29,928 nt of DNA from Armadillidium nasatum (GCA_009176605.1 SEYY01000189.1:143538-173465); one strand, 5' to 3'. Shown: positions 10,563 through 26,009, numbered from the stretch's first letter. Numbers and translations: made by a program. Notes: generated from the letters alone by a model not told the origin.

Positions 10563-10653
<91 letters not shown>
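10563..10653. repeat. (TA)n microsatellite, tract 4
   Basis: Pure AT repeat of about 91 bp between the 5' LTR of copy C and the 5' end of LINE L1. Confidence 0.97.
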
Positions 10654-10656
<3 letters not shown>

Positions 10657-10927
10657 GGAGGACGTAGCGCCGTCCGAAGCGATGAAAGTACCCCCCCCCC
10701 ATTGGGCTTAACCGCGGAGTGATAGGGTGGGCTAGACCATCTCGTTTCACTCCGTTGCCCTTTGGTTCGTTCCTTTTCGTGTTTCACCTCAGAGGGTCTC
10801 TAGTGTACCCTCGTCTCACATGGGAGTGTCTATGCTCCCACTTCTCCTTTCCCCAACTCCCTTCTCACGTTCCTACAAATTTACAAGCGCTTACTCCTCC
10901 ATTACCATTAAAATAACAACAAAAAAG
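10654..10927 (+). promoter_or_regulatory. Presumed 5' UTR/internal promoter region of L1
   Basis: GC-richer than its surroundings, it runs from the (TA)n border to the first ATG and contains a run of about ten C (10691-10700). Jockey-type LINEs carry internal promoters at their 5' ends, so this is where one would lie. No specific element is proven. Confidence 0.45.
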
Positions 10928-11086
10928 ATGGCGAAACATAGAACTGCCTCGGAGATGCTACGAGGGGCGGCATCCAAAGAATGCCCCTCATCCACTTCTT
11001 CCCCCATCACCACTTGGGAGTTGGTGGCCTCCGGTGATGGGGTTGGTACCACCAAGACCTCTATGCCGACTTGCCCTGGTGCATGA
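10928..11086 (+). CDS. Short upstream ORF of L1
   Basis: Encodes 52 residues, MAKHRTASEM to TSMPTCPGA, polar and Ser/Thr-rich with no recognised domain. Past its TGA (11084-11086) the same frame continues into the endonuclease start (SSFFLNFCNIRGL), so this may be either the N-terminus of the main protein cut by a stop, or a genuine small first ORF separated from ORF2. It is far too short for a normal gag-like ORF1. The first ATG was chosen because an A-rich context precedes it. Confidence 0.45.
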   Translation: MAKHRTASEMLRGAASKECPSSTSSPITTWELVASGDGVGTTKTSMPTCPGA

Positions 11087-11730
11087 TCTTCCTTTTTCCT
11101 TAACTTCTGCAACATTCGTGGTCTCTTTACTAATTTCCACTTTGTCAAACACCACCTCTCTTCTTGTAGACCTCATCTCTTATTCTTAAGCGAAACTCAG
11201 GGGTTTGAGTGCTCTCCTACTGTCTCTATCCTCAATTTTCAGCCAAAGGCGGATGTTGCGCTTATGTGCGCAACGATGTTGTCTGTTCTCGTGTCTCTAC
11301 TTTGGAGTCTTCTGAATTCTCTACTTTATGGCTTAAACTTTCTTGCAAATCTACAACTAAATTTATCTGTTCTGTTGACTTATCTCCTAACTCTACAGAC
11401 TATCCAAAATTCTTCGACTATCTTAACTCAAAAATAGAGCACATTCTTCTTCTCCTTTCTCTGAAATCATCATATTAGGTGATTTCAATGTTCACCTCCG
11501 CCAATGGCTTTCATCTAGTTCTCACGATCCAGCTGGTGAACTCGCCTTCCAATTTTCTATCCAGAACAACCTTGAGCAGTTGGTGTATCTCCCTACCCGT
11601 ATCCCTGATCGCCTTGGTGATGAACATAACATACTTGATCTTTTCCTAACTTCTTATCCTTCTCCGTACACTGTTAATTAAACTCTTTCCTCCTATGGGC
11701 TCATCCGATCACCTTCTTATCACTGTATCT
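11087..11730 (+). pseudogene. APE-type endonuclease domain of L1
   Basis: The AP-like endonuclease nicks the target to start target-primed reverse transcription. Visible in order, across several frames: NFCNIRGL (11106-11130) opening the fold; LLFLSETQ near 11175-11200 with the catalytic Glu; GGCCAYVRND (11249-11280); LGDFNVH (about 11474-11495), the Asp/Asn block; [12 protein letters not shown]; and GSSDHLL (about 11697-11720), the final Asp-His pair. Frame changes near 11245, 11450 and 11680 disable it. All conserved blocks are recognisable. Confidence 0.82.
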
Positions 11731-13648
11731 TGTCCTGTCTCTTCAAATCTTCCGCAAGAACGGCCCCCGCCTTCGGCCAGGAGACGTTTCTGTCATTTCG
11801 GTGCCACTAACTGGTCTGACTTGCGGTTGTACTTCTCTGATTTTCCATGGAATGATTACTGTTTCCGTGGGAGGGGTCCCTCTGAGTGTGCAGAGCGCAT
11901 AACCGAGGTGATTCTCTCTGGCATGGAGGCGTACATTCCATATTCTTTCCCTTTCACTAAACCTAATAAACCTTGGTTTAACTCTCTTTGTTCTCGTGGT
12001 ATATTATATTTCATCCCGGAATCGCGCAAAATTTATCCTTCGTAACACTAAAAACTCCTTTCTCCATAGAAAATGCAACAATCTTTCTGGTTCTACTTCC
12101 TCACGCCCTTTCTGGCATTTTGCAAAAAATGTCAACTCTAACTTTGCTTCTTCCTCTTTCCCTCCTCTAGTATCTTCTGACGGTACAAGTGCCGTTTTGC
12201 CTTCTTTTAAAGCTGAACTCTTCGCTCAAACTTTTGCTTCTAATTCAACCTTAGACGATTCCGGAGCTATTCCTTCTCCTTCAACCCCCTCCAACTCATT
12301 TATGCCTAAAATTATAATTTCTTCTAAAGACGTCATTTCTGCTCTCTCTGAGCTTAACACTAAGAAGGCGTACGGTCCTGACGGTATCCCTCCTGTGGTT
12401 CTCAAAACTTGTGCTTCCAAGCTTGCACCCTGCCTTGGTAAACTTTTTCGTCTATGTCTTTCTACTTCAACCTTCGCTTTCTGCTGGAAACGTGCGCTCA
12501 CTCAACCTGTGCCGAAGAAGGGGGACCCCTCTCAACCCTCTGACTATCGTCCCATTTCTTTAACCTCGGTTCTTTCTAAAGTTTTTGAATCTATCCTTAA
12601 CAGGAAGAATTGGAAACATCTCAATTCTTTTAATCTTATCTCTGATCGCCAGTATGGCTTTCGTAAGAAACGCTCTACTGGTGATCTCCTTTCCCTTCTC
12701 TCTCACTCTTGGTCCTCCTCTCTTCGGCATTTCGGTGAATCTTTTGCTGTTGCGCTAGACATATCGAAAGCTTTCGATAGAGTCTGGCACAAAGCTTTGA
12801 TTTCCAAACTTCCCTCTTTCGGAATCTATCCTTCTCTCTGTGACCTTCCCTCTGATTTCCTTTCCGGTCGTTCTATAGCAGCAGTTGTAGACGGCCACCA
12901 CTCTTCCTTTAAATCTATTAATAGTGGTGTTCCTCAAGGATCTGTCCTATCCCCAACACTTTTTCTGCTTCATTAATGACCTTCTTTCTGTTACTTCATC
13001 TCCTATCCACTCCTATGCTGATGACTCCACCCTTCATTACTCTTTTCAGTTTGAAATGCGCCCCTCTCAACAACAGTTACTAGACGCAAGGAGGGTTGCC
13101 TTGGAGCAGCTGACATCTGATCTATCTCGTATTTCTAATTGGGGCAGAGAGAACATGGTTGTTTTCAATGCCACCAAAACTCAATTCCTCCATCTCTCCA
13201 CTCGACACAATCTTCCACACAACTATGATATCTTCTTCGAAAACACTCAACTCAGACCTTCGTCTGTTCTTAATATTCTTGGTGTTTCCTTTTCTCGTGA
13301 TCTTTCTTGGAAAGATCACATTACCTCTCTTTCTAAACAAGCTTCTAAGAGTTTAGGTGTTCTGAGGCGCCTTCAGTATTTCTTCACTCCACCCCAGTTG
13401 CTTGCTCTGTATAGGGGTGTTGTTCGCCCCTGTATGGAGTATGCGTCACACATCTGGGGTGGTTCTAGTCGCAGCTCCTATAAAAGGTGGAGTCTAGGGC
13501 TTTTCGTCTTATCAACTCTCCTGCTCTCACTGATTCTCTCCAATCTCTTTCTGCCCGTCGAATTGTTGCGTCACTCTCTCTATACTATCGCTATTACAAT
13601 GGACATTGCTCTTCTGAACTCTCTCGTCGCATACCTTCTCCACTGAGA
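11731..13648 (+). pseudogene. Reverse transcriptase domain of L1
   Basis: Main open pieces are 11996-12976 (326 codons) and 12924-13646 (240 codons). Order: a linker with [19 protein letters not shown] (about 12360); [18 protein letters not shown]; a [10 protein letters not shown] block; the motif A segment [14 protein letters not shown] (about 12745-12790) with its Asp; [13 protein letters not shown]; and [10 protein letters not shown] (about 13010-13040), the F/Y-ADD catalytic box. A frameshift at about 12965 separates GVPQG from YADD, and another near 13480 breaks the thumb. RT copies the LINE RNA at the nicked target. Confidence 0.87.
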
Positions 13649-13900
13649 AGGGCTCGTGCGACTCGACTTTCTACATAGTCTCATCCTTTCTCTGTCCAAC
13701 TCTCTGACCTCAGACTTAACCGCTATGCTCTATCTAACATGTACTCTACTGGTAAAGTCTGGAACACACTCCCTTCTTCAATTTTTCCAACTTCCTATGA
13801 CTTACACACTTTCAAACGTCTTGTATCGGGTTACGTCGGCCTTTAATATGACCAGGCTTCCGTCTTTCCCACTAACTAACTTTGGTGGGCCTCTGGCTTT
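13487..13900 (+). pseudogene. C-terminal domain of L1 ORF2
   Basis: In the frame starting [15 protein letters not shown], continuing [26 protein letters not shown], and, after a frameshift, the KVWNTLP segment. This tail is common to the three family copies and is conserved in position. Its role is unknown, though in LINEs the region after RT helps recognise the element RNA or target. Frameshifts at about 13500 and 13672 break it. Confidence 0.72.
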
Positions 13901-13912
13901 TGCCGACCAGAG

Positions 13913-14609
<697 letters not shown>

Positions 14610-14687
<78 letters not shown>
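14610..14687. repeat. (TA)n microsatellite, tract 6
   Basis: TA repeat of about 78 bp at the 3' end of LINE L2, next to the element's poly(A)-like tail (T-run at 14690-14707 on the plus strand). Confidence 0.97.
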
Positions 14688-14691
<4 letters not shown>

Positions 14692-14774
14692 TTTTTTTTT
14701 TTTTTTTATGTCTCCTCCGGTGGGCAAAGGCCAGAGGCCTACCAAATTCCACCGGAGTTGGGAAAGATCTATTA

Positions 14775-14983
14775 TCATGGTCGATGGTGGCCGACGTGTC
14801 CAGACACACGGCGTTTGAAAGTATGCAAGTCAAAGGAAGTTGGGAAAACAGATGAAGGGAGTGTGTTCCAGACTTTACCAGTAGAGTATATGTAAGACTG
14901 AGCATAGCGGTTAAGTCTGGGGTCGGAGAGTTGGACAGAGAAAGGATGAGAATGTGTAGAAAGGCGTGTCGCACGAGCTCTTC

Positions 14984-14987
<4 letters not shown>
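14775..14987 (-). pseudogene. C-terminal domain of LINE L2
   Basis: Reads RRARATRLSTHSHPFSVQL, LNRYAQSYIYSTGKVWNTLP, then [13 protein letters not shown], matching the L3 tail almost residue for residue. It is out of frame with the RT frame because of one indel near 15085. Confidence 0.75.
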
Positions 14988-17308
<2,321 letters not shown>

Positions 17309-17319
17309 ACCTTTTTTAA

Positions 17320-17348
17320 CATTATATTATCTTTTTTATCTTTTGAAG
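17320..17348 (+). promoter_or_regulatory. Splice acceptor region of the DEF8-like last exon
   Basis: A pyrimidine-rich stretch (ATCTTTTTTATCTTTTGAAG) ends in AG at 17347-17348. Protein similarity starts directly after it. Coding similarity does not continue upstream, where (TG)n and (TA)n lie. Confidence 0.65.
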
Positions 17349-17537
17349 GTATGTCGAGGGAAAGCTTTCATTTGTGAGTTGTGTGCTTCTAATGAAGTTA
17401 TTTTTCCGTTTGACGATCATGTTTTAGTTTGTAAAATATGCCAAGCTTCTTATCATGAAGATTGTTTCTCGTCAGCCACTGCATGTCCTAAATGCCTCAG
17501 ACAGTCATCGAGAAGATTGAAATTGCAAAATAATTAG
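17349..17537 (+). CDS. Last exon of a Rubicon-homology (DEF8-like) gene
   Basis: The only convincing host exon. After a pyrimidine-rich stretch and AG at 17347-17348, 62 codons run to a TAG at 17535-17537. They read [20 protein letters not shown], then [20 protein letters not shown], then [13 protein letters not shown]. The cysteine/histidine pattern C-x8-C-x2-C ... C-x2-C-x4-H-x2-C ... C-x2-C, with the IFPFD block, is the zinc-binding C-terminal half of the Rubicon homology domain. That domain is found in Rubicon, PLEKHM1/3 and DEF8, which act at Rab7-positive late endosomes and lysosomes. The short basic tail after CPKC fits DEF8 best. The exon is phase 0. Upstream exons are not visible in the window. 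Confidence 0.75.
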   Translation, partial: VCRGKAFICELCASNEVIFPFDDHVLVCKICQASYHEDCFSSATACPKCLRQSSRRLKLQNN

Positions 17538-17540
17538 TAG

Positions 17541-17658
<118 letters not shown>

Positions 17659-17667
17659 ATAATCCTC

Positions 17668-17673
17668 AATAAA
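17668..17673 (+). terminator. Poly(A) signal AATAAA
   Basis: Canonical AATAAA 131 bp after the stop codon of the DEF8-like exon and just past the (TA)n tract. It is the nearest such signal downstream. A TTTT-rich stretch follows. Confidence 0.55.
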
Positions 17674-18149
17674 TTTTGCTTATAATCAACTGATTTATTT
17701 CTCCTATTTATTAGTGCGCAGCATAACAACATTTGTCACTGAAATATTTTATACTGAAAATAATTGCATTTTTTATAAATTAAACAGATTGAATCTGTGA
17801 GTTGTGTGATATGTCCTGAGCTTTACTGATTTAGTTGTCTGTGTGTTAAATCAAGAAACCCAACTTCAACAATAGAGTTTATTTGGATCAGGTCAATATC
17901 AGAAGATAAAATACAGGAACCCGGCTAAGAGAAAAATAAACTATATAAGACATATGTTACACATGTGTCAATACAATTTCTATGCTGCATTCTCAGTCTC
18001 AATAATATGTCACAGAATTGTTTGACCATGTACCTATTAGGATGCTTTTAGTGTTAAAGCAATAATTAAATATTATAGGTAATGGGTATGATGTTATTGT
18101 TGACTTTGAGAATAAAAATAAAGTAAGATAAAATATGTTGGGAACTATT
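17674..18149. other. Non-coding segment downstream of the DEF8-like gene
   Basis: No open frame of note and no repeat partner found elsewhere in the window. The minus strand near 17870-17895 has AATAAACTCTATTG, which resembles an LTR poly(A) region, but no second copy supports this. The simplest reading is intergenic host sequence. Confidence 0.4.
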
Positions 18150-18423
18150 CTTACTTGATATTTTTTTTATTTTATTAATATATTCCACAAAGATCTTTAC
18201 ATTATTCACAGTAATTCACATGCCTTGCCACGCAGTTATTCAAAAAACATAAAAAATTGCATGTCACGATATATCAACCGGGAGGAACAATACCGTAATA
18301 ATCGATATATCGTTCCTAATATCAAATAATTACAAATATAAAAATCGATATGATTTTCATTCTAATATTCCTAATATCAAATAATTACAAATATAAAAAT
18401 CGATATAATTTTCATTCTAATAT
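18150..18423 (-). repeat. Partial 3' LTR of gypsy copy B
   Basis: A direct repeat of 24631-24877: TATTCCACAAAGATCTTTAC, TTCACAGTAATTCACATG and GCCACGCAGTTATTCAAAA are common. The outer part, equivalent to 24485-24630, is missing. A 55-bp unit is tandemly duplicated at 18315-18369 and 18370-18424 here but single in the 5' LTR. Several ATCGAT motifs occur in both. Confidence 0.75.
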
Positions 18424-18704
18424 GGTGATACCCAGAGAATGAACTTCCAAGGTTACTTGTAGATTCACACCTGAACACCCAACCTATGACATGAATTTGT
18501 TAGAATAGTAAATTGGAAGAAATAGTGAAAAATAAAGCAGTATAAGAAACTTATTCCAACAAAATGGTATACCTTAAAAAAAGGTTTACAAAAAAAAAAA
18601 AAATTTAAATATTCATAAAAAAATTTTTTTTAAATATATACATATAGCACCTTCAATTTGTTATCACACATATTATTCATAGTTCAGCACCTTCATTACT
18701 GAAA
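18424..18704 (-). other. 3' non-coding region of gypsy copy B
   Basis: Between the integrase end and the 3' LTR. It begins (plus strand) TGGTGATACCCAGAG next to the LTR, the same motif as in copy C. The rest is A/T-rich with runs of A at 18590-18602. No polypurine tract or coding sequence is evident. Confidence 0.5.
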
Positions 18705-19961
18705 CTAAAATATGGTTTGAATATTAATTATATTTTCACATTGCACTTTATTATTCTTTTTTATGTATACATTATTACCGGAAAATTTTACAATGGGATA
18801 GGGACCATGGTATACTGCTTCTAGTTTGTTTCTGCCATATTGTTGGTTCTTTACAAGAACAAATTTCGCATCTTGTAAGTTCTTTGGGACATATATTTTT
18901 GGATTTTTGGCAGAAAATTCTGGAGATAGAGGGAGTCCCAAGAATAATTTTAATTTTTCTGCTTATGTTTTTATTGAAAGTGGGAATGAGGACTCTACTT
19001 GTTCTATTAAAGCTCCAGGGAGGGAGGGATTTTGACCCATCATTAATATAGCAGGGGTTATTCCTTCTGAGTTTAATGGGGCAGTTCTTAAACATAACAG
19101 CACTAGGGGAAGGAGATCCAACCAATAATTCTGAACATCTTCCAACTCATCCGACAGCATGGCTCGAAGAGACCTCAATAGTGTTCTATGAGAGTTTTCA
19201 ATGAGTCCATTACTCTGAGGGGTATAGGCAGAAGTAAAGTTATGTCGGGATCCTAGCTCCTCACAAACACTTTTAAATAAATCAGAGGTAAATTGTCCAC
19301 CACGATCCGAAACATAAGTTCCTACCACTCCAGCTATTGGTAAGAATTCTCTTGTAATTGTCTCCACAATTGTAGAGGTTTCTATGTTTTTCAAGGGGAA
19401 AGCAAAGAGATAGCGAGAAATTCTATCAATTAAAGTTAAAAGATATTTATAGTTTTTACATGCAGGCATTTTAAGAATATCTATATGAACCACCTGAAAT
19501 TTTGCTGAAACTGGCTGGTAAGATTCATATGGTGGGCTTATTTTGCGTAATGATTTAGATCTCTGACATGAATCACAACTTAGAACAAACTGCTTTGTGT
19601 ATTTAGGCATATCCTTCCATACAAAGCGCTTCCTAAGAGATGCCAGAGTTTTCTTGACTCCAAAATGCCCAAGTGAATGCGAATAAGAAATAACAGGTAT
19701 AATGAAAGATTCAGGAACAAAGACACGAGGTGAAAGTGGAATAGATTCATCGACAACCAAAGACAGTAGGTCATTTTTATAATAATAGTTTCGCTTGGTC
19801 AGCTTGAGATTAGTATTTTCTTGCTTGTTTAAATATTTTTGAAGTTGCACATCTGTTTCTTGTGCTGCTTGAAGTTCTTTATAATCAATTTTACACTGAA
19901 ATAGTTTAAACACTTCATTGGCATGAAATATGGAAAATAGATGACAGTGAATGACAGTCAT
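18705..19961 (-). pseudogene. Integrase of gypsy copy B (core domain intact)
   Basis: The 332-codon open frame (18963-19961) holds an HHCC zinc domain (HSLGHFGVKKT, then CDSCQRSK) and the DDE core: VHIDILKMP (first Asp), VSDRGGQFTSDLF (second Asp) and SNGLIENSHRT (Glu). All three catalytic residues are present with normal spacing. The N-terminal 40 residues are the linker from RNase H. A frameshift near 18960 moves the C-terminus into 18705-18941, which carries the GPY/F module (YHGPYPIVKF). Integrase joins element DNA to the host chromosome. The frameshift makes full-length protein unlikely. Confidence 0.88.
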
Positions 19962-20262
19962 CCTCTATTAAAGAATCCTGCTGTGGAGAAAGCTCTGGTG
20001 TGACCAATGCTTCATCGCAGATTGCTTCAGGAAGGACTTCTGTAACAGTGTCTTCTCTTCCAAGTTGGAGTGAATGGCTTGTTGCATCTGCATTTTCTGC
20101 AGTATTTGAAGGAGCTGGTAATTTCAGTGAACTGGGAGTTGGCTGCTCAGCAGGATTTCTGCTCAAATAATCAGCCATAATATTTTCTTCAGATTTAATA
20201 TGAGTTATGTTCAAATCATATTCAGACAAGAAAGTTAGGTAACGCTGCTCCCTTGCAAGCAA
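19915..20262 (-). pseudogene. RNase H end and pol linker, gypsy copy B
   Basis: Starts with REQRYLTFLSEYDLNITHI and MADYLSRNP, the standard end of the Ty3/gypsy RNase H domain, followed by about 80 polar residues (Pro/Ser/Glu-rich) that form the linker to integrase. It is one frame away from the RNase H front at 20222-20464 and overlaps the integrase frame at 19915-19961. Confidence 0.75.
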
Positions 20263-20464
20263 GTGATTGATTTACAGTTTTAACCAAGGCAAGGAGTTCC
20301 TTGCTAAAAATACTATAGCTCATTTCAGTTGGGTTTAATTTATAACTATAGAATCCAAGTGGAACAGTTTTTTCATTTTCGGTCGAAACTACTACACCAG
20401 CCAAGGCTGTCTGACTGGCATCTGTGAAAATTGATATTTTGGCACTATTAGAAGGAAACCCCAA
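20222..20464 (-). pseudogene. RNase H domain front, gypsy copy B
   Basis: Reads ISIFTDASQTALAGVV, PLGFYSYKLNPTEMSYSIFS and KELLALVKTV: the first Asp (TDAS) and the Glu (KELLA) of RNase H. A frameshift near 20262 separates it from the LSRN end, and the third acidic block is missing between them: compared with copy C, the internal LTDS segment is absent, so this copy has a deletion of about 45 residues. Confidence 0.72.
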
Positions 20465-21417
20465 AGGAGTAGCATTTTTAAGAGTAAGTTTTGCTAGATT
20501 AAATGCTTCTTCAGCTTCAGGATTCCATTTTACTCTCCTTTGAGAGTATGGAGCACCTTTTAGAAATGAAAGAAGAGGAGAAATAATATTAGAAATTCCA
20601 GGAAGAGAAGATCTGAAATAGTTTATACTTCCTAAGAAAAGAACGTAGATCCTTAACAGTCTTAGGTTTTGGAATGTTTAATATAGAAAGACTTTTATCC
20701 TCACTAGGAAGCATAAAACCTTCCGACACATCAAAACCAAGATATGTAACTTTTGGTTGGGCAATTTTGGCACTTATCTGCACTTAGTTTTAAATTAAAA
20801 TAATTTAACCTATCAAATACCATTTCTAAGACTTTTAAATGCTCCTTCATGAGTTGGAGTAGCAATTAGGATGTCATCAATATAGATGAAAATATTAGGA
20901 ATACGAGAAAGAATTAAAGAGATATATTTAGTGAAACTGGTGGGACTAGAATGAAAACCTTCAACTATACTGTTATAAGAAAAACTACCATATGGAGTAT
21001 TAATTGTTAAAAACTTTCTACAATCTGGGGTGAACTTTTAAATTATAGAAGGCTTTCTTGAGATCAAGGACAGAAAACACTTTAGCACCAGCAAGTATAT
21101 TAGAAAAGTCCCCTAAATTTGGTAAACTAAAATTGTCACGAACTGCTCTTTTGTTAAGAAGCCTCAGGTCAGCTACAATGCGGACTCCACCTGAAGGTTT
21201 TGGCAAAACGGAAATTGGAAAACCCCCATGGTGAATGTGAAGGAGATAAGACCCCAGCATTAACTAACCTGCCTATCTCCACTTTAGCTTTGTCATATAG
21301 GCATGTCGAGATTCTTCTGCTTTTTATATTTATTGGAGGTCCTCTTACATTAAATTTATATGGGACTAACTCTTTTAAGGCCTCATACTCTGCGGGTGTA
21401 AGGGGAAATTTTAACAC
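20465..21417 (-). pseudogene. Reverse transcriptase of gypsy copy B (frameshifted)
   Basis: In order on the minus strand: FPLTPAEYEAL and NIKSRRISTCLYDKAKVEI (21270-21417); GFPISVLPKPSGGVRIVADL and LLNKR (about 21125-21230), a frameshift lying at about 21225; motif A FSVLDLKKAFYNL (about 21035-21075) with the Asp; YIDD at about 20878-20889; then KPKTVKDLRSFLRKYKLF (about 20610-20670) and a thumb segment. All visible catalytic residues are intact. Frameshifts near 21225, 21030, 20800 and 20615 prevent translation as one protein. Confidence 0.83.
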
Positions 21418-21466
21418 TTTATTTGTATATTCACTGCTATCACTATTATTTATTTCACTTCTATTT

Positions 21467-22140
21467 TTAATTTTTATTATTTTTATACCTACAGGAAGAA
21501 TTGTTTATATTGCTACCCCCAGCATTAATTATAACTTTAAAAATATTTTCATTTACCATTGTACTACCATTATTACATAACTCTGAGCTATTATTTAAAT
21601 ATAAATCAGTAAATAATTTCCTTAAAATTAAATAATAGATTAGAGTAAAGAGAAGGCGCGGAAGGCAATTTGGGAGAGAGAGAGAGTAGCATTTAACAAA
21701 ATGATCAATTCTTTTTATAGGGCACAGACTCCACATCATTTCCTACAATTACATCACAAGAGCTACCTTAGTCTGAGCATCAATAATTGTTATGATTACT
21801 AAAATCTATTAAAAAATTATACTTTTGAAAAAATCCATTCCTAAAATATTACTAATTACATCACAGATTAAAAACGTATGTTCATAATCTCTACGCAATA
21901 AAAAATTTAACTTTTTGTTTTAACGTATCATATATGTTTATTTGAGTTCCATTAGCAGCAGTAAGAAAACCAATAGGTTCTTTTTTATATTCTGCTGAAG
22001 CCTTAATAATGGATACTGTACTTCCACAATCTATTATAAATAACTCTTTAGAGTTAGCATCAAAAATACGGTAGAGACTGTTTAATTGTAAATTGGGTTT
22101 TAGACATATTTAAAACATTCATAATTTTTGGAGTCATTGT
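21467..22140 (-). pseudogene. Protease region, gypsy copy B
   Basis: Carries the active site as DCG (22023-22031) in the frame KELFIIDCGSTVSII, with TAANGTQINIY following, as in copy A. Indels near 21910, 21830 and 21770 break the second half. The C-terminal PIKRIDHFVKC segment (about 21690-21720) is shared with copy A and leads into an Asn-rich spacer before RT. Confidence 0.7.
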
Positions 22141-22149
22141 ACCCTTATA

Positions 22150-23694
22150 AAAATTTGCATTTTCAACAGGCATCACAGTAATATTTGCTAAGAGCTGATG
22201 GCTATTGCTCAAAGACTGGCCTTTCACCATGTTGTGAATGCAGATTTTTATCTTTTAAAACTATTATACTCAGGACAATGCTCAAGTTCACTAGACTGAG
22301 ATACTCTTTCGTTTAAAACAGATGGTTTTAAATCAGTAGTAGCAATCTCATTCCCATGAAGTTGAGCATTGTTATAATTTACCTATTATTTATATAAAGT
22401 ATGCAATGAATTAGTATCATTATTTGCAATAGTATAAACCTCATTTGCCAAGGGAGTAGCTTTTATTTTCTTCTTCCTTTCTTAATTTTTCATATTTAAT
22501 ATTGCACTTTTATCACTAACTATTATACACTGCACATTTATTATTAAATTTCACTTTTAATTTCTCTTTTGAGGGGCTGATGTTAACCCCTAAGATTCGT
22601 TTCCCGGAGTGGTTGAAGGAGATGGTCCTGAAGTTGAAAGTTGGGCTTCCCTGGGTGCCCATCGACAGCTACCTCCTTGGCATCTTGTAGCTTTTTCTCG
22701 AAATTTGTAATGATAGTAGCAAAGAGCACCTTCTGGTCTATAATCTTGAAGGTGACCTGCCCCTATCTGAGTAGCCTCTTGTCCGACTATTTTCAATCTC
22801 GACCCGTATATCCATCTTATGAAGCTGTGTTGAAAAGTTCGTCTACTTTTTAAATAACTCTGCAACTTGAGTGGATAAGTTTAGCCACTTCGCGGGCTGA
22901 GGAAGGAATTGGAAGGTGGAGGTGTGAGTTCTCTTGAAGTTCTTGTAGAAAAAGGGGATATGGCATTAACAGATTCATTGCGATAATGGTCTTGCTGCAA
23001 TTCTGCTTCTGCGACTCATGTATTTGTCAGCAGCTTCGGCCATTTTATAAATTGATAGAATCTCCTGTTAATACTTCGAGCATTGCTGCAATGTCCTCAG
23101 GTAATACTTGTAAGAACATTTCTTTTGCGACTGTTTCATTATTTTGTATCATACTTTCGAATGCAGAATCTCCAAGTGAAAGCCTTATTCTATTTAAATA
23201 TTCAGATGGGTTTTTCACCAGGTTTTAATTTCTGTTGAAACAAGTCTGCAACTCTTTCCCTAGGCCGAAGGAGCATATGTAGCTCTCAAAACTTTTTTCA
23301 ACTCGTCGTAAGTATTTTCAGTTAAAGGTGGTTGAATTTGGGATATAATGGCAGATGGTAACAATGGTCCGATAAGTTGAATTCTCTCAATAGGCTTATT
23401 CACAAAATAAAGCAGGAATAAGCCATTCTACTTTGTTGTAACCACTTATCGATGTCTCTTTTATCGAATTTTTAAATCTTCAATCGTTAGAATTTTCCTA
23501 TATCTTTCATATTCAGATGACGGGCTTCTGGAAGATGAATTTTCACTGGAGGCACTTCGTTCTGAAGTTCGCTGAATAGGTCTTTCTGTGCCTCGGTTAT
23601 CAGTTCTATTTGTAGATTCTTCATTATCCACTTCTACTGGAGTCACAGAAATGCCAGAGGTGGAAGGCCTAGTTTTATTTCTCTTTGAAGGCAT
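22150..23694 (-). pseudogene. Gag and gag-protease linker, gypsy copy B
   Basis: Starts at 23694 with MPSKRNKTRPSTSGIS, followed by an acidic and Ser-rich segment (23461-23694). The capsid-like core, the LAE-type helix and the coiled coil are at the same places as in copy A but in shifted frames (about 22850-23460). The knuckle is intact at 22590-22865: C49-x2-H52-x9-C62-x4-C67 around CYYHYKFREKATRC. After the knuckle come 30 residues and a stop; the linker (22150-22580) continues in other frames. Confidence 0.75.
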
Positions 23695-23872
23695 CGTTGA
23701 ATTTAGTTATTTCTTTACTTTATATATTTATTTATTTATTTAGTCTTGCTTATTTGTTTATTTATATATTTTTTTAAATATTTTTAGAAAGCGAGATTAC
23801 ACAGTAGTGCCTTAGTTATTTGGTGCGAATTTAGGTATCAAATCCTAGCCTAAGCTTGTTTATAGTAACCTA

Positions 23873-24472
<600 letters not shown>

Positions 24473-24482
24473 CGGATCACCA
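24473..24482 (-). other. Primer binding site, gypsy copy B (degenerate)
   Basis: On the element's strand TGGTGATCCG, two bases inside the LTR end. It differs at two of ten positions from the tRNA-Trp site TGGTGACCCC in copy C. Confidence 0.55.
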
Positions 24483-24484
24483 CT

Positions 24485-26009
<1,525 letters not shown>

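Noticed and set aside
10691..10700. Poly(C) run as a regulatory element
   Set aside because: A short homopolymer inside the LINE 5' region; nothing else supports a function.
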